A DNA stretch of 8,859 nt from NCBI GenBank assembly GCA_002308795.1, contig DBVV01000113.1, positions 30,104 through 38,962 of the forward strand. Direction: 5' to 3'. Below, one piece after another: positions 1 to 5,663 of this stretch. The notes under the pieces were generated by a model that saw nothing but the letters and a program-made list of their open reading frames with translations, was not told the origin of the DNA and did no database searches. Numbering within the stretch: the stretch's first letter is position 1; each line of letters opens with the position of its first letter. The stretch comes from Mageeibacillus sp. UBA1255. GTDB taxonomy: Bacteria; Bacillota; Clostridia; UBA1212; UBA1255. The position numbers and the translations under genes are program-made.

Positions 1-42
1 CAGCGAAGCCGGATAGATGACTAAGAATTTCGTGTGACCGAA

Positions 43-67
43 ATGCGAACTAATATAGTGTTCGCAT
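43..67. repeat. Perfect 8-bp inverted repeat, possible terminator of the leftward operon
   Basis: The arms ATGCGAAC (43-50) and GTTCGCAT (60-67) are perfectly complementary around a 9-nt loop. A second, overlapping inverted repeat, ATTTCG (27-32) / CGAAAT (39-44), cannot form at the same time because the two share 43-44. Read leftward, the hairpin lies about 95 nt beyond the hydrolase stop codon, where a terminator could be. However, only a short, weak T run follows it, so terminator function is a guess. Confidence 0.35.
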
Positions 68-102
68 GAGACCCAAAATTCGTTCCATCACTCGGTTCGC
101 CC

Positions 103-172
103 ACTTGCAACTTGCCACTTGCCACTTGCAACTTGTAACTTTCAACTTGCCACTTGCCACTTATAACTTTTC
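103..172. repeat. Heptamer array 1: 10 tandem 7-bp units (ACTTGCM)
   Basis: Ten consecutive 7-mers, all beginning ACTT, run without any insertion or deletion: ACTTGCA, ACTTGCC, ACTTGCC, ACTTGCA, ACTTGTA, ACTTTCA, ACTTGCC, ACTTGCC, ACTTATA, ACTTTTC. The last two units overlap the final codons and the TAA stop (161-163) of the leftward hydrolase gene, so coding sequence runs directly into the array. In that gene's sense the array reads AAGTGGCAAGT, the same sense as the arrays found after the other genes here. Confidence 0.9.
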
Positions 173-808
173 TAACAGCCCTATTAGCCTTGACGCAATT
201 ATCTCGTGACCGGCCCGGTTGGGATGGAGACCATCGGGAATGTACAGCTCCTGAACCACCGGGATCGCAGGCTGCATGCCCGAATCTTTCCACAGATCGA
301 GCACCGGCAGAGAATAATACTCGCACACTTCCCGGATGATATCGACGTACAGTTTCAGCGGCGCGTATACGCCCGCAGGTTTGAAACCGCCGTCTCCGTC
401 CGGGCAGTTTTCGTTGAGCCGGTGAAGCGGCGTAATAAACACGATTTCAGCCTTCGGGTAGCGCGTTTTCAGGTGCGTGATGAGGCAATGCAGAGCACCG
501 TAGAAAGTGTCGACGGTGCGGTCGGACATTGTCCCCGGGAGCGCGTCGCCGTGGCCGAAATCGTTCGTGCCGCCGAACACGACGATCACGTCCGCGTCCG
601 GATCCATTTCGTCAACGCGTGAATCGTAATACTGATCGAACAGCGGATTCAGCGACGGTTTGAAATTGCGCGCGATCCGCGTGCCGCCTATGCCGTAGTT
701 CCGGCAGACCGCCCCGGTCTCGTCCGCAATCATCTGATCGAATCTGTAATCCGTGCCGCAGCCCTCGGTGATGCTGTCACCTAAAAAAATTGATCTTTTT
801 ACCCTCAA
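161..808 (-). CDS. SGNH/GDSL-family hydrolase (esterase-like), TTG start
   Basis: A 215-residue single-domain protein of the SGNH/GDSL hydrolase family, which usually cleaves acyl ester bonds on lipids or on acetylated sugars and glycans. Seen directly: block I LGDSITEG with nucleophile Ser12; block II around GIGGTR (about 39-44); block III GGTND with oxyanion Asn82; block V DGLHP with Asp192 and His195. The catalytic set is complete. No signal peptide or membrane segment is visible, so it should be cytoplasmic. The TTG start overlaps the TGA of the upstream ABC transporter gene by 3 nt, which suggests translational coupling in one operon. A better-placed ATG at 815 behind GAGAGGAA would give the family-typical N-terminus MKLEGKKINFLGDSITEG, but only if one T is removed from a run of seven (783-789). 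The gene may therefore be frameshifted and rescued by the TTG. The stop codon lies inside heptamer array 1. Substrate unknown. Confidence 0.88.
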   Translation of the reverse strand: MRVKRSIFLGDSITEGCGTDYRFDQMIADETGAVCRNYGIGGTRIARNFKPSLNPLFDQYYDSRVDEMDPDADVIVVFGGTNDFGHGDALPGTMSDRTVDTFYGALHCLITHLKTRYPKAEIVFITPLHRLNENCPDGDGGFKPAGVYAPLKLYVDIIREVCEYYSLPVLDLWKDSGMQPAIPVVQELYIPDGLHPNRAGHEIIASRLIGLLEKL

Positions 809-815
809 GCTTCAT
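783..815 (-). other. Frameshifted alternative start of the SGNH hydrolase (T7 slippery run)
   Basis: Read leftward, ATG at 815-813 follows GAGAGGAA at good spacing and encodes MKLEGKKINFF, then reaches a TGA. Removing one T from the T7 run (783-789) makes it continue in frame as FLGDSITEG, the usual start of this hydrolase family. This could be a real indel, a phase-variable tract, a slippage site or a sequencing error. The annotated TTG at 808 avoids the run's effect but is a weaker start codon. Confidence 0.6.
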
Positions 816-2625
816 TCCTGGTTCCTCTCTTTCCAAACTCAAAATCTTCGTCACTGAAATAAGTATTGTCACCCTCCCTGAACTGAAGGGAATACAATTT
901 TTTGTAAACGCCGCCGTCTTTGCGCATAAGCTCGTCGTGCGTACCCTGTTCGATCACGCTGCCGCCTGCGATCACCGCGATCTCATCCGCGTTGCGGATA
1001 GTGGAAAGGCGGTGTGCGACAACGATCGTCGTCCGCCCTTTGCACAGCTCGTCGAGCGACTGCTGAATAAGAATTTCGGTCGTATTGTCGAGCGCCGACG
1101 TTGCTTCGTCAAGTATAAGTATCGCAGGATTTTTAAGGAACACGCGCGCGATCGACAGCCGCTGCTTCTGGCCGCCGGAAAGCTTCACGCCCCGTTCGCC
1201 GATCTCGCTGTCGTACCCGTCCTCGAGCGTCATAACGTAGTCGTGGATATTGGCCCGCTTCGCCGCCTCGATCATTTCCTCCTCCGTAGCGTCAAGCCTG
1301 CCGTACATAATATTGTCCCGTATCGATCCGCCGAACAGGAACACGTCCTGCTGCACGATACCGATGTTCCGCCTGAGCGATTCTTTGCTGAGGGTGCGTA
1401 TGTCGTGTCCGTCGATCGTGATCGATCCTTCCGTGAGCGGGTAGAAAGCGGGGATGAGGTGGCAAAGAGTCGTCTTGCCTCCGCCCGAAGGCCCCACGAG
1501 GGCAAGCTTTCTGCCTTTTGCGACGTGCAGCGTGACGTCGTCAAGTACGTTGCCCGCGCCGTAGCTGAACGTGACGTGGTCAATATCGATATTTCCTTCT
1601 GCGCGTTCGATCGTTACGGCATCCGGAGCGTCCTTCTCGGGCTCAACGTCCATAATTTCAAGGAATCTCGAGAAGCCTGTCACGCCGTTCTGGTACTGCT
1701 CCATGAACTGTATGAGCGTCGTGATAGGTGAGATGAACAGGTTCACCGATACGATAAACGTCGAATAATCGCCGAAATTGATGCGCCCGGCGTAAAGGAA
1801 CAGGCCGCCCGCTATAAGGATCACGACGTTGAAGGCATCTGTGATGAACGACGTGGACGAATGGAACCGCGCCATCGCCTTGTACGACTTGCGGCAGGCC
1901 TCCCGGAACAGCGAATTGCTCTTCTCAAACTTTTCCTGCTCCTTCTCCGAATTCGTGTACGCCTTGGTGACGCGAATGCCCGTGACCGAGCTCTCGATCG
2001 AAGCGTTGATCATCGCCGTAGTCTTCCGCCTCTCCGCAAAAGCGTCGCGCATCTTTTTGCGGCATATACCGGCAACGACGGCGAGCAGCGGGGCAACGGT
2101 GAATATTATGAGTGTCAGGATGATGTCGATCGTGCTGAGGTAAATGAAGGAGCCGATTATCATTATCCCGCTGATAAACAGGTTTTCCGGCCCGTGGTGT
2201 GCAAGCTCGCTGACGTCGAAAAGGTCGCTCGTTATCCTCGACATTATTTTACCGGTCTCGTGATCGTCATAGAACGAGAACGGCAATTTCTGCAGGTGCG
2301 CGAAAAGATCCGAGCGCATCTGCTCCTGCATCCCGACGCCTATCATATGTCCCCAGTACTGCACGAAATAACGAAGCAGCATACGGACAATATACAGCCC
2401 GAGCACCGTGAGGCCGGCAATTATTATCGCCGTGTACAGTTTGTTCGGGATGAGGTCGTTGAGCATTCTGTTGGTAATGATCGGATATACCATGCCGATC
2501 AGCGAGATCAGGAGCGAAGCGAGCATGTCGAGCGCGAACAGCTTTTTATGCGGCCTGTAGTATCGGACAAACCTTTTGAAGAGGTGTTGTGGTTTTTGCG
2601 GCTGTGTTTCTTTGGTTTCGTCCAT
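805..2625 (-). CDS. ABC exporter half-transporter (fused permease and ATPase)
   Basis: A 606-residue half-transporter of the type IV exporter fold (MsbA/BmrA/LmrA-like), expected to dimerise in the cytoplasmic membrane and export a lipid, drug or peptide-like substrate using ATP. The membrane domain covers about residues 28-310 with six hydrophobic segments (about 31-52, 64-84, 145-165, 168-187, 262-280, 285-305). The ATPase domain follows from about 345: A-loop Tyr355, Walker A GPSGGGKTT (378-386), Q-loop at IVQQD (423-427), signature LSGGQ (482-486), Walker B ILILDE with catalytic Glu507, and H-loop His538. All motifs are intact, and the length is normal for a homodimeric exporter. The ATG lies 9 nt after GGGAG (2635-2639). 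The gene is first in an operon with the SGNH hydrolase, whose start overlaps its TGA. A promoter sits partly inside heptamer array 2. The substrate cannot be told from sequence. Confidence 0.95.
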   Translation of the reverse strand: MDETKETQPQKPQHLFKRFVRYYRPHKKLFALDMLASLLISLIGMVYPIITNRMLNDLIPNKLYTAIIIAGLTVLGLYIVRMLLRYFVQYWGHMIGVGMQEQMRSDLFAHLQKLPFSFYDDHETGKIMSRITSDLFDVSELAHHGPENLFISGIMIIGSFIYLSTIDIILTLIIFTVAPLLAVVAGICRKKMRDAFAERRKTTAMINASIESSVTGIRVTKAYTNSEKEQEKFEKSNSLFREACRKSYKAMARFHSSTSFITDAFNVVILIAGGLFLYAGRINFGDYSTFIVSVNLFISPITTLIQFMEQYQNGVTGFSRFLEIMDVEPEKDAPDAVTIERAEGNIDIDHVTFSYGAGNVLDDVTLHVAKGRKLALVGPSGGGKTTLCHLIPAFYPLTEGSITIDGHDIRTLSKESLRRNIGIVQQDVFLFGGSIRDNIMYGRLDATEEEMIEAAKRANIHDYVMTLEDGYDSEIGERGVKLSGGQKQRLSIARVFLKNPAILILDEATSALDNTTEILIQQSLDELCKGRTTIVVAHRLSTIRNADEIAVIAGGSVIEQGTHDELMRKDGGVYKKLYSLQFREGDNTYFSDEDFEFGKRGTRNEA

Positions 2626-2657
2626 GGTTCCGTGCTCCCGAATTATACTTCGAGACT

Positions 2658-2687
2658 ATTATATAACTTGCAACTTATCACTTGCAA
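2658..2687 (-). promoter_or_regulatory. Promoter of the ABC exporter/hydrolase operon, -35 inside heptamer array 2
   Basis: Leftward TTGCAA (2687-2682), an 18-bp spacer and a perfect TATAAT (2663-2658). The -35 is part of the heptamer array. A second TATAAT (2647-2642) lies closer to the gene, but its transcript would start at the ribosome binding site, so the distal one is preferred. Confidence 0.65.
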
Positions 2688-2805
2688 CTTGCAACTTGTC
2701 ACTTGCCACTTGCAACTTGCAACTTACAACTTGCAACTTATCACTTGCAACTTGCAACTTATCACTTGCAACTTGCAACTTGCCACTTGCCACTTCCCAC
2801 TTGCC
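2666..2805. repeat. Heptamer array 2: 20 tandem 7-bp units between divergent promoters
   Basis: Twenty units, each beginning ACTT, in perfect 7-bp phase. The last three bases vary among GCA (most common), GCC, ATC, GTC, ACA and CCC. A 21-bp higher-order unit, ACTTATC followed by two ACTTGCA, occurs at 2673, 2736 and 2757. The array fills the space between the leftward exporter promoter and the rightward regulator promoter and ends in degenerate copies near 2806-2840. The same heptamer is found in arrays 1, 3, 4 and 5. Confidence 0.95.
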
Positions 2806-2834
2806 ATGCGCCTTGCCCTGTTGCGCTTTGTACC

Positions 2835-2863
2835 TTGCCCGGGAGGCTGGGCGGAAGTATAAT
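2835..2863 (+). promoter_or_regulatory. Promoter of the XRE-sigma4 regulator operon
   Basis: TTGCCC (2835-2840), a 17-bp spacer and a perfect TATAAT (2858-2863). It predicts a leader of roughly 75 nt before the ATG at 2944. The -35 lies in a degenerate continuation of heptamer array 2. Confidence 0.65.
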
Positions 2864-2918
2864 AATATTGACGCAAGCGGAGAGGAAGCCGGATCGCGCG
2901 AAGTGCTTTCTCAAATTA

Positions 2919-2928
2919 AGTGATCACT
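2919..2928. promoter_or_regulatory. Palindrome AGTGATCACT, candidate operator
   Basis: A perfect 10-bp palindrome directly upstream of the ribosome binding site (AAGGG, 2929-2933) of the XRE-family gene. XRE regulators often bind short palindromes near their own promoter, so autoregulation is possible. Only one copy is seen, so this is inference. Confidence 0.3.
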
Positions 2929-2943
2929 AAGGGATAAAACAGG

Positions 2944-3402
2944 ATGGACACCGGGGCGAAGATAGCCGAACTTAGAAAAGCAAAAGGATTGACCCAGCAG
3001 GAACTGGCCGGGAAACTTTTTGTGTCGAGAGAACTGGTGTGCAAATGGGAGAACGGCGAACGCAGGCCGGACTATAAGATGGTCGAAAAAATTGCGGACG
3101 CCCTGGAGGTAGAGGCCGGAAACATTGTCAGCGAAGAAGACGTGATAATGGAGGAATTGTCCGGCTGCATGCCTGATGGCGGGGTCGGCGACAGAAGGGA
3201 AGCGGCGAGGCTGCTGAACGGCTTTCTTCGAACGCTGCCGGACGGGACCTGCGACATATTCGTGCGGCGGTACCGGTTCCACGAAAGGGCGGAGGAGATC
3301 GGCGCCCGGTACGGCGTAGGCGGAAACTACGTCCGGTCGGTATTGACCCGCACCCGCAAAAAGCTGAAGAAGTATCTTAAGGAGCACAGAAATGAACGAT
3401 AG
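2944..3402 (+). CDS. XRE-family HTH regulator with C-terminal sigma-70 region 4-like domain
   Basis: A 152-residue cytoplasmic DNA-binding protein with two predicted helix-turn-helix units. Residues 5-60 are a classical XRE/HTH_3 domain (IAELRKAKGLTQQELAGKLF, then VSRELVCKWENGERRPD). Residues about 88-146 resemble sigma-70 region 4, with a conserved pattern LRTLPD..CDIFVRRYRF followed by a second HTH and the basic run RTRKKLKKYL. It has no sigma region 2, so it probably is not a stand-alone sigma factor. This hybrid architecture is familiar in Clostridia, usually beside a membrane protein gene, as here. The ATG is 10 nt after AAGGG, with its own promoter upstream and a palindrome in the leader. 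The last 11 nt overlap the next gene, which indicates co-translation and a functional pair. Target genes are unknown; the divergent exporter operon and its own promoter are candidates. Confidence 0.88.
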   Translation: MDTGAKIAELRKAKGLTQQELAGKLFVSRELVCKWENGERRPDYKMVEKIADALEVEAGNIVSEEDVIMEELSGCMPDGGVGDRREAARLLNGFLRTLPDGTCDIFVRRYRFHERAEEIGARYGVGGNYVRSVLTRTRKKLKKYLKEHRNER

Positions 3403-5095
3403 ATCGGACAATAACATATTATACGAAGCGTTCGGAGATATTGACCCGGCGCTGGCGGCACGCTCCGAGACCGGCGAATCCTTTGCCGGAAAACGCCCGG
3501 CACGAAAGAGCGCCGGGGACAAGGGCCGGGGCCGGAACCTGCTGCCGCTTATTATCATCCCGGTGGCGCTGATCGCGGCGATAGCGACGATGGTGATCAT
3601 TTCAAACAATGGCAAAAAAGTACACGGCCCTGCCGACGAAGGAACGGACGCGACACCCGGTCCGGAGGCAACAGAAACGGAGTCAAATGATAAGATAGGC
3701 GGCAGAGTTTACGTTTGGGAAAAGGAAGGCGCAGGCGGCGATTTCACAATCGTTCTGCTGAATGACGGCACATATTCGTATTACGCTGGCCCTATCAGCA
3801 GCTATATAGGCATGGGAAAATGGACGGTCGAAGACGGAATATTGACCATGAACGAGATCAGTTATGGCTTCATGTTCCGCTTTTCTGTAAAAAATGATGA
3901 ACTGGTATTTATTTCGGATGGTTCAAACAGCTTCTCGTATGTCAATGTAGAAGACGGCGACCGCTTTTTAGTTAAAAAAAGGAACGTGCCGGATACAGTC
4001 CGGCCGACAAAGGTTTTGATCATCGAAGCTGGCAATCACACGTTCACCGCGCATTTCGAGGACAATTCATCGGCTGAGGAGCTGATCGAGAAGCTTATCA
4101 ACGAGCCGGTCACGGTCAATATGCACGATTACGGCAATTTCGAAAAGGTCGGAGCGCTTCCCTGGGAGATAACCAGAAACGACACGCAGATCACGACGAA
4201 GCCGGGAGATGTCATTCTCTATCAGGGCAATCAGATAACGATCTATTACGGCGAAAACAGCTGGAACTTTACCAAACTGGCCGGCATCGACAATGTCACC
4301 AGGGAAGAACTCCTCGAAGCATTTGGCGACGGTGACGTCAATGTGCTTTTCTATATCGGGCTTCAGCCTGAAGATTATTTATATTATATCGAATCACTTG
4401 ACACAGAATCACTTGAAACGCCTTCCGAAGGGACGCTGCTTTACGCCATTGACACATTCATGCGCACTAAAGGATTCGCCAATGTCGATTATCCGGACAG
4501 CCTTGACAGCCTTGCTCAGCAGTATAAGCTCGGCGGAAAGACGCTCAAGGAACTGGGCGGTCTCTGCAAAAGCAGCGGTGAATCTGCGGGTGATCTTTGG
4601 CAGGAACAGTATTACAAGGGCGACGGATATATCTTAAGCTTTTCCCATCATGAACAGAGCAAGATATTTAACGCCGGTATGACAGTGATAATGAATGATC
4701 TCGTGCTTCGCAGTTCTGTCGAAATTGAAGGTCTTGAATTGCCTTTCGGGATCAAGTATGGCGATTCCGTCGTTGACGTGCTTGCAAAAATGGGTGTCGC
4801 CCTGCCGCCCGAAGGCAGCTTTGGATCCGGCACATACGCCGTAGAAGTTGACAATGCTCAGGATATCGGCGACGATGGCTTGACATCATCTTATTCTCTG
4901 AAACTTGTGGACAATAATTACAATGTTGCCGCGGACGTCGCATATCCGTTCGAGATCGAATTCGTTTATTCTTCTGCCCTGCATGAGGCAATAAGGTCAA
5001 TGCATTTCGTCTTCGACGGCAATTCGTTCAGTGATTCCAGGCTTGTGGATTTTGTGATGAAAACCAGTGATATTGCGGTAAGATTACCTAGATGA
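3392..5095 (+). CDS. Single-pass membrane protein with cyclophilin-like domain, putative partner of the XRE-sigma4 regulator
   Basis: A 567-residue protein starting inside the end of the regulator gene (ATG at 3392 behind GGAG). Residues 1-49 are cytoplasmic, with ILYEAFGDIDPALAARSE (9-26), a motif type common at the N-terminus of proteins encoded next to such regulators and anti-sigma-like. Residues 50-71 form a transmembrane helix, after which basic residues and a Thr/Glu/Pro-rich linker (about 80-100) suggest an extracytoplasmic remainder. Residues about 104-196 are a beta-rich domain (LNDGTYSYY...MGKWTVEDGILTM). Residues about 208-323 closely match the bacterial cyclophilin-like family (PF18050 type): FTAHFEDNSSAEELIEKL, HDYGNFEKVG, PGDVILYQGNQ, ENSWNFTKLAGID. 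Residues 330-567 are not recognised. Role by inference: an envelope sensor or anti-sigma-like tether for the upstream regulator. Peptidyl-prolyl isomerase activity should not be assumed. Confidence 0.85.
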   Translation: MNDRSDNNILYEAFGDIDPALAARSETGESFAGKRPARKSAGDKGRGRNLLPLIIIPVALIAAIATMVIISNNGKKVHGPADEGTDATPGPEATETESNDKIGGRVYVWEKEGAGGDFTIVLLNDGTYSYYAGPISSYIGMGKWTVEDGILTMNEISYGFMFRFSVKNDELVFISDGSNSFSYVNVEDGDRFLVKKRNVPDTVRPTKVLIIEAGNHTFTAHFEDNSSAEELIEKLINEPVTVNMHDYGNFEKVGALPWEITRNDTQITTKPGDVILYQGNQITIYYGENSWNFTKLAGIDNVTREELLEAFGDGDVNVLFYIGLQPEDYLYYIESLDTESLETPSEGTLLYAIDTFMRTKGFANVDYPDSLDSLAQQYKLGGKTLKELGGLCKSSGESAGDLWQEQYYKGDGYILSFSHHEQSKIFNAGMTVIMNDLVLRSSVEIEGLELPFGIKYGDSVVDVLAKMGVALPPEGSFGSGTYAVEVDNAQDIGDDGLTSSYSLKLVDNNYNVAADVAYPFEIEFVYSSALHEAIRSMHFVFDGNSFSDSRLVDFVMKTSDIAVRLPR

Positions 5096-5104
5096 GCGCC
5101 TGGC

Positions 5105-5188
5105 GGCGAGTGATAAGTGGCAAGTGGCAAGTGGCAAGTGATAAGTGGCAAGATGAAAGTTGCAAATGGAAAATGGAAAATGGCAAAT
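5105..5188. repeat. Heptamer array 3: 12 tandem units, opposite orientation
   Basis: It begins 10 nt after the stop codon at 5095. The units read GGCGAGT, GATAAGT, GGCAAGT three times, GATAAGT, GGCAAGA, TGAAAGT, TGCAAAT, GGAAAAT twice, GGCAAAT, in exact 7-bp phase. The orientation is opposite to arrays 1, 2 and 4. There is a gradient from AAGT-type units (gene-proximal) to AAAT-type units (distal), the latter being the type dominating array 5. Confidence 0.9.
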
Positions 5189-5240
5189 TAAGGAGCCGCT
5201 GCGCGGCATGGTGGAGTTCATCCGCAACCGCTTCTTAATT
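5186..5240. repeat. Imperfect inverted repeat after heptamer array 3
   Basis: AATTAAG (5186-5192) pairs with CTTAATT (5234-5240). The pairing extends inward imperfectly (AGC-G-TGCG against CGCA-C-GCT), leaving a loop of about 20 nt. It could be a weak transcription terminator for the rightward regulator operon, but no T tract follows. It marks the junction between array 3 and the hairpin cluster. Confidence 0.4.
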
Positions 5241-5266
5241 CGGCCATGGGAGGCAAAAAACAGTGA

Positions 5267-5445
5267 TTGTGGCCGTATTTTTTGCTGGTTTTATACGGCC
5301 ACACCAAGTCAAATACGGTAGTTGTGGCCGTAATTTACGGCCACAAAGGGCCTGAACCTGTGTGTTAGGCCGTATATTTCCGCCCATTATTACGGCCACA
5401 ATCAGGAAAACCTATACTTAGGGCCGTATCAAGCCTGCTCGGCCC
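5267..5445. repeat. Cluster of four evenly spaced GGCCGTA/TACGGCC hairpins
   Basis: Four inverted repeats share one arm motif, (TTGT)GGCCGTA. H1: 5268-5278 with 5293-5303 (11 bp). H2: 5322-5333 with 5335-5346 (12 bp, one-base centre, almost a perfect 25-bp palindrome). H3: 5368-5374 with 5391-5397 (7 bp). H4: GGGCCG 5421-5426 with CGGCCC 5440-5445 (6 bp). Their centres fall near 5285.5, 5334, 5382.5 and 5433, a spacing of 48.5 to 50.5 bp. The fourth abuts heptamer array 4. No coding sequence is evident across 5096-5640. The cluster could be a folded RNA leader, tandem operator sites or a degenerate repeat family. It does not match a CRISPR, because the spacers are not of protospacer type and the arms vary. 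Confidence 0.75.
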
Positions 5446-5446
5446 A

Positions 5447-5614
5447 ACTTGCCACTTGCCACTTGCAACTTGCAACTTGTAACTTGCCACTTGCAACTTG
5501 CAACTTGTAACTTGCCACTTGCCACTTGCCACTTGCAACTTGCAACTTGTAACTTGCAACTTGCCACTTGCCACTTGCAACTTGCAACTTGTAACTTGCC
5601 ACTTCTCACTTTCC
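5447..5614. repeat. Heptamer array 4: 24 tandem 7-bp units upstream of the PBP gene
   Basis: Twenty-four units, all beginning ACTT, without a phase slip. The three-base suffixes run GCC, GCC, GCA, GCA, GTA, GCC, GCA, GCA, GTA, GCC, GCC, GCC, GCA, GCA, GTA, GCA, GCC, GCC, GCA, GCA, GTA, GCC, CTC, TCC. The ordered block GCA-GCA-GTA occurs four times, showing growth by duplication of multi-unit blocks. The array is inverted relative to arrays 3 and 5, and its 3' end provides the PBP promoter -35. Open frames across it encode only a repeating LQLATCN-type heptapeptide and are not genes. Confidence 0.95.
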
Positions 5615-5625
5615 TGTGGTATAAT
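5596..5625 (+). promoter_or_regulatory. Promoter of the class A PBP gene, -35 inside heptamer array 4
   Basis: TTGCCA (5596-5601), an 18-bp spacer and a perfect TATAAT (5620-5625) preceded by TGG, that is an extended -10 (TGnTATAAT). The predicted transcript start is near 5632, about 30 nt before the ATG. The -35 comes from the array, as for the exporter promoter. Confidence 0.7.
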
Positions 5626-5649
5626 ATAAAGACCAGAGCTTTAGTCCAG

Positions 5650-5655
5650 GGGAGG
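5650..5655 (+). promoter_or_regulatory. Ribosome binding site GGGAGG that decides the PBP start
   Basis: GGGAGG ends at 5655, leaving 8 nt to ATG at 5664. The in-frame GTG at 5655 overlaps this site and so cannot use it, which makes the ATG the likely start. Confidence 0.75.
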
Positions 5656-5663
5656 TGAGCGGG

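Noticed and set aside
2911..3615. Leftward 234-residue open frame opposite the regulator genes
   Set aside because: It covers two well-supported rightward genes on the other strand and contains no recognisable domain.
5267..5445. CRISPR array
   Set aside because: The repeats alternate in orientation, differ in arm length and are separated by sequence that is not of uniform spacer type, and there are no cas genes.
5655..5663. GTG at 5655 as the PBP start
   Set aside because: It overlaps the GGGAGG ribosome binding site; ATG at 5664 has ideal 8-nt spacing.
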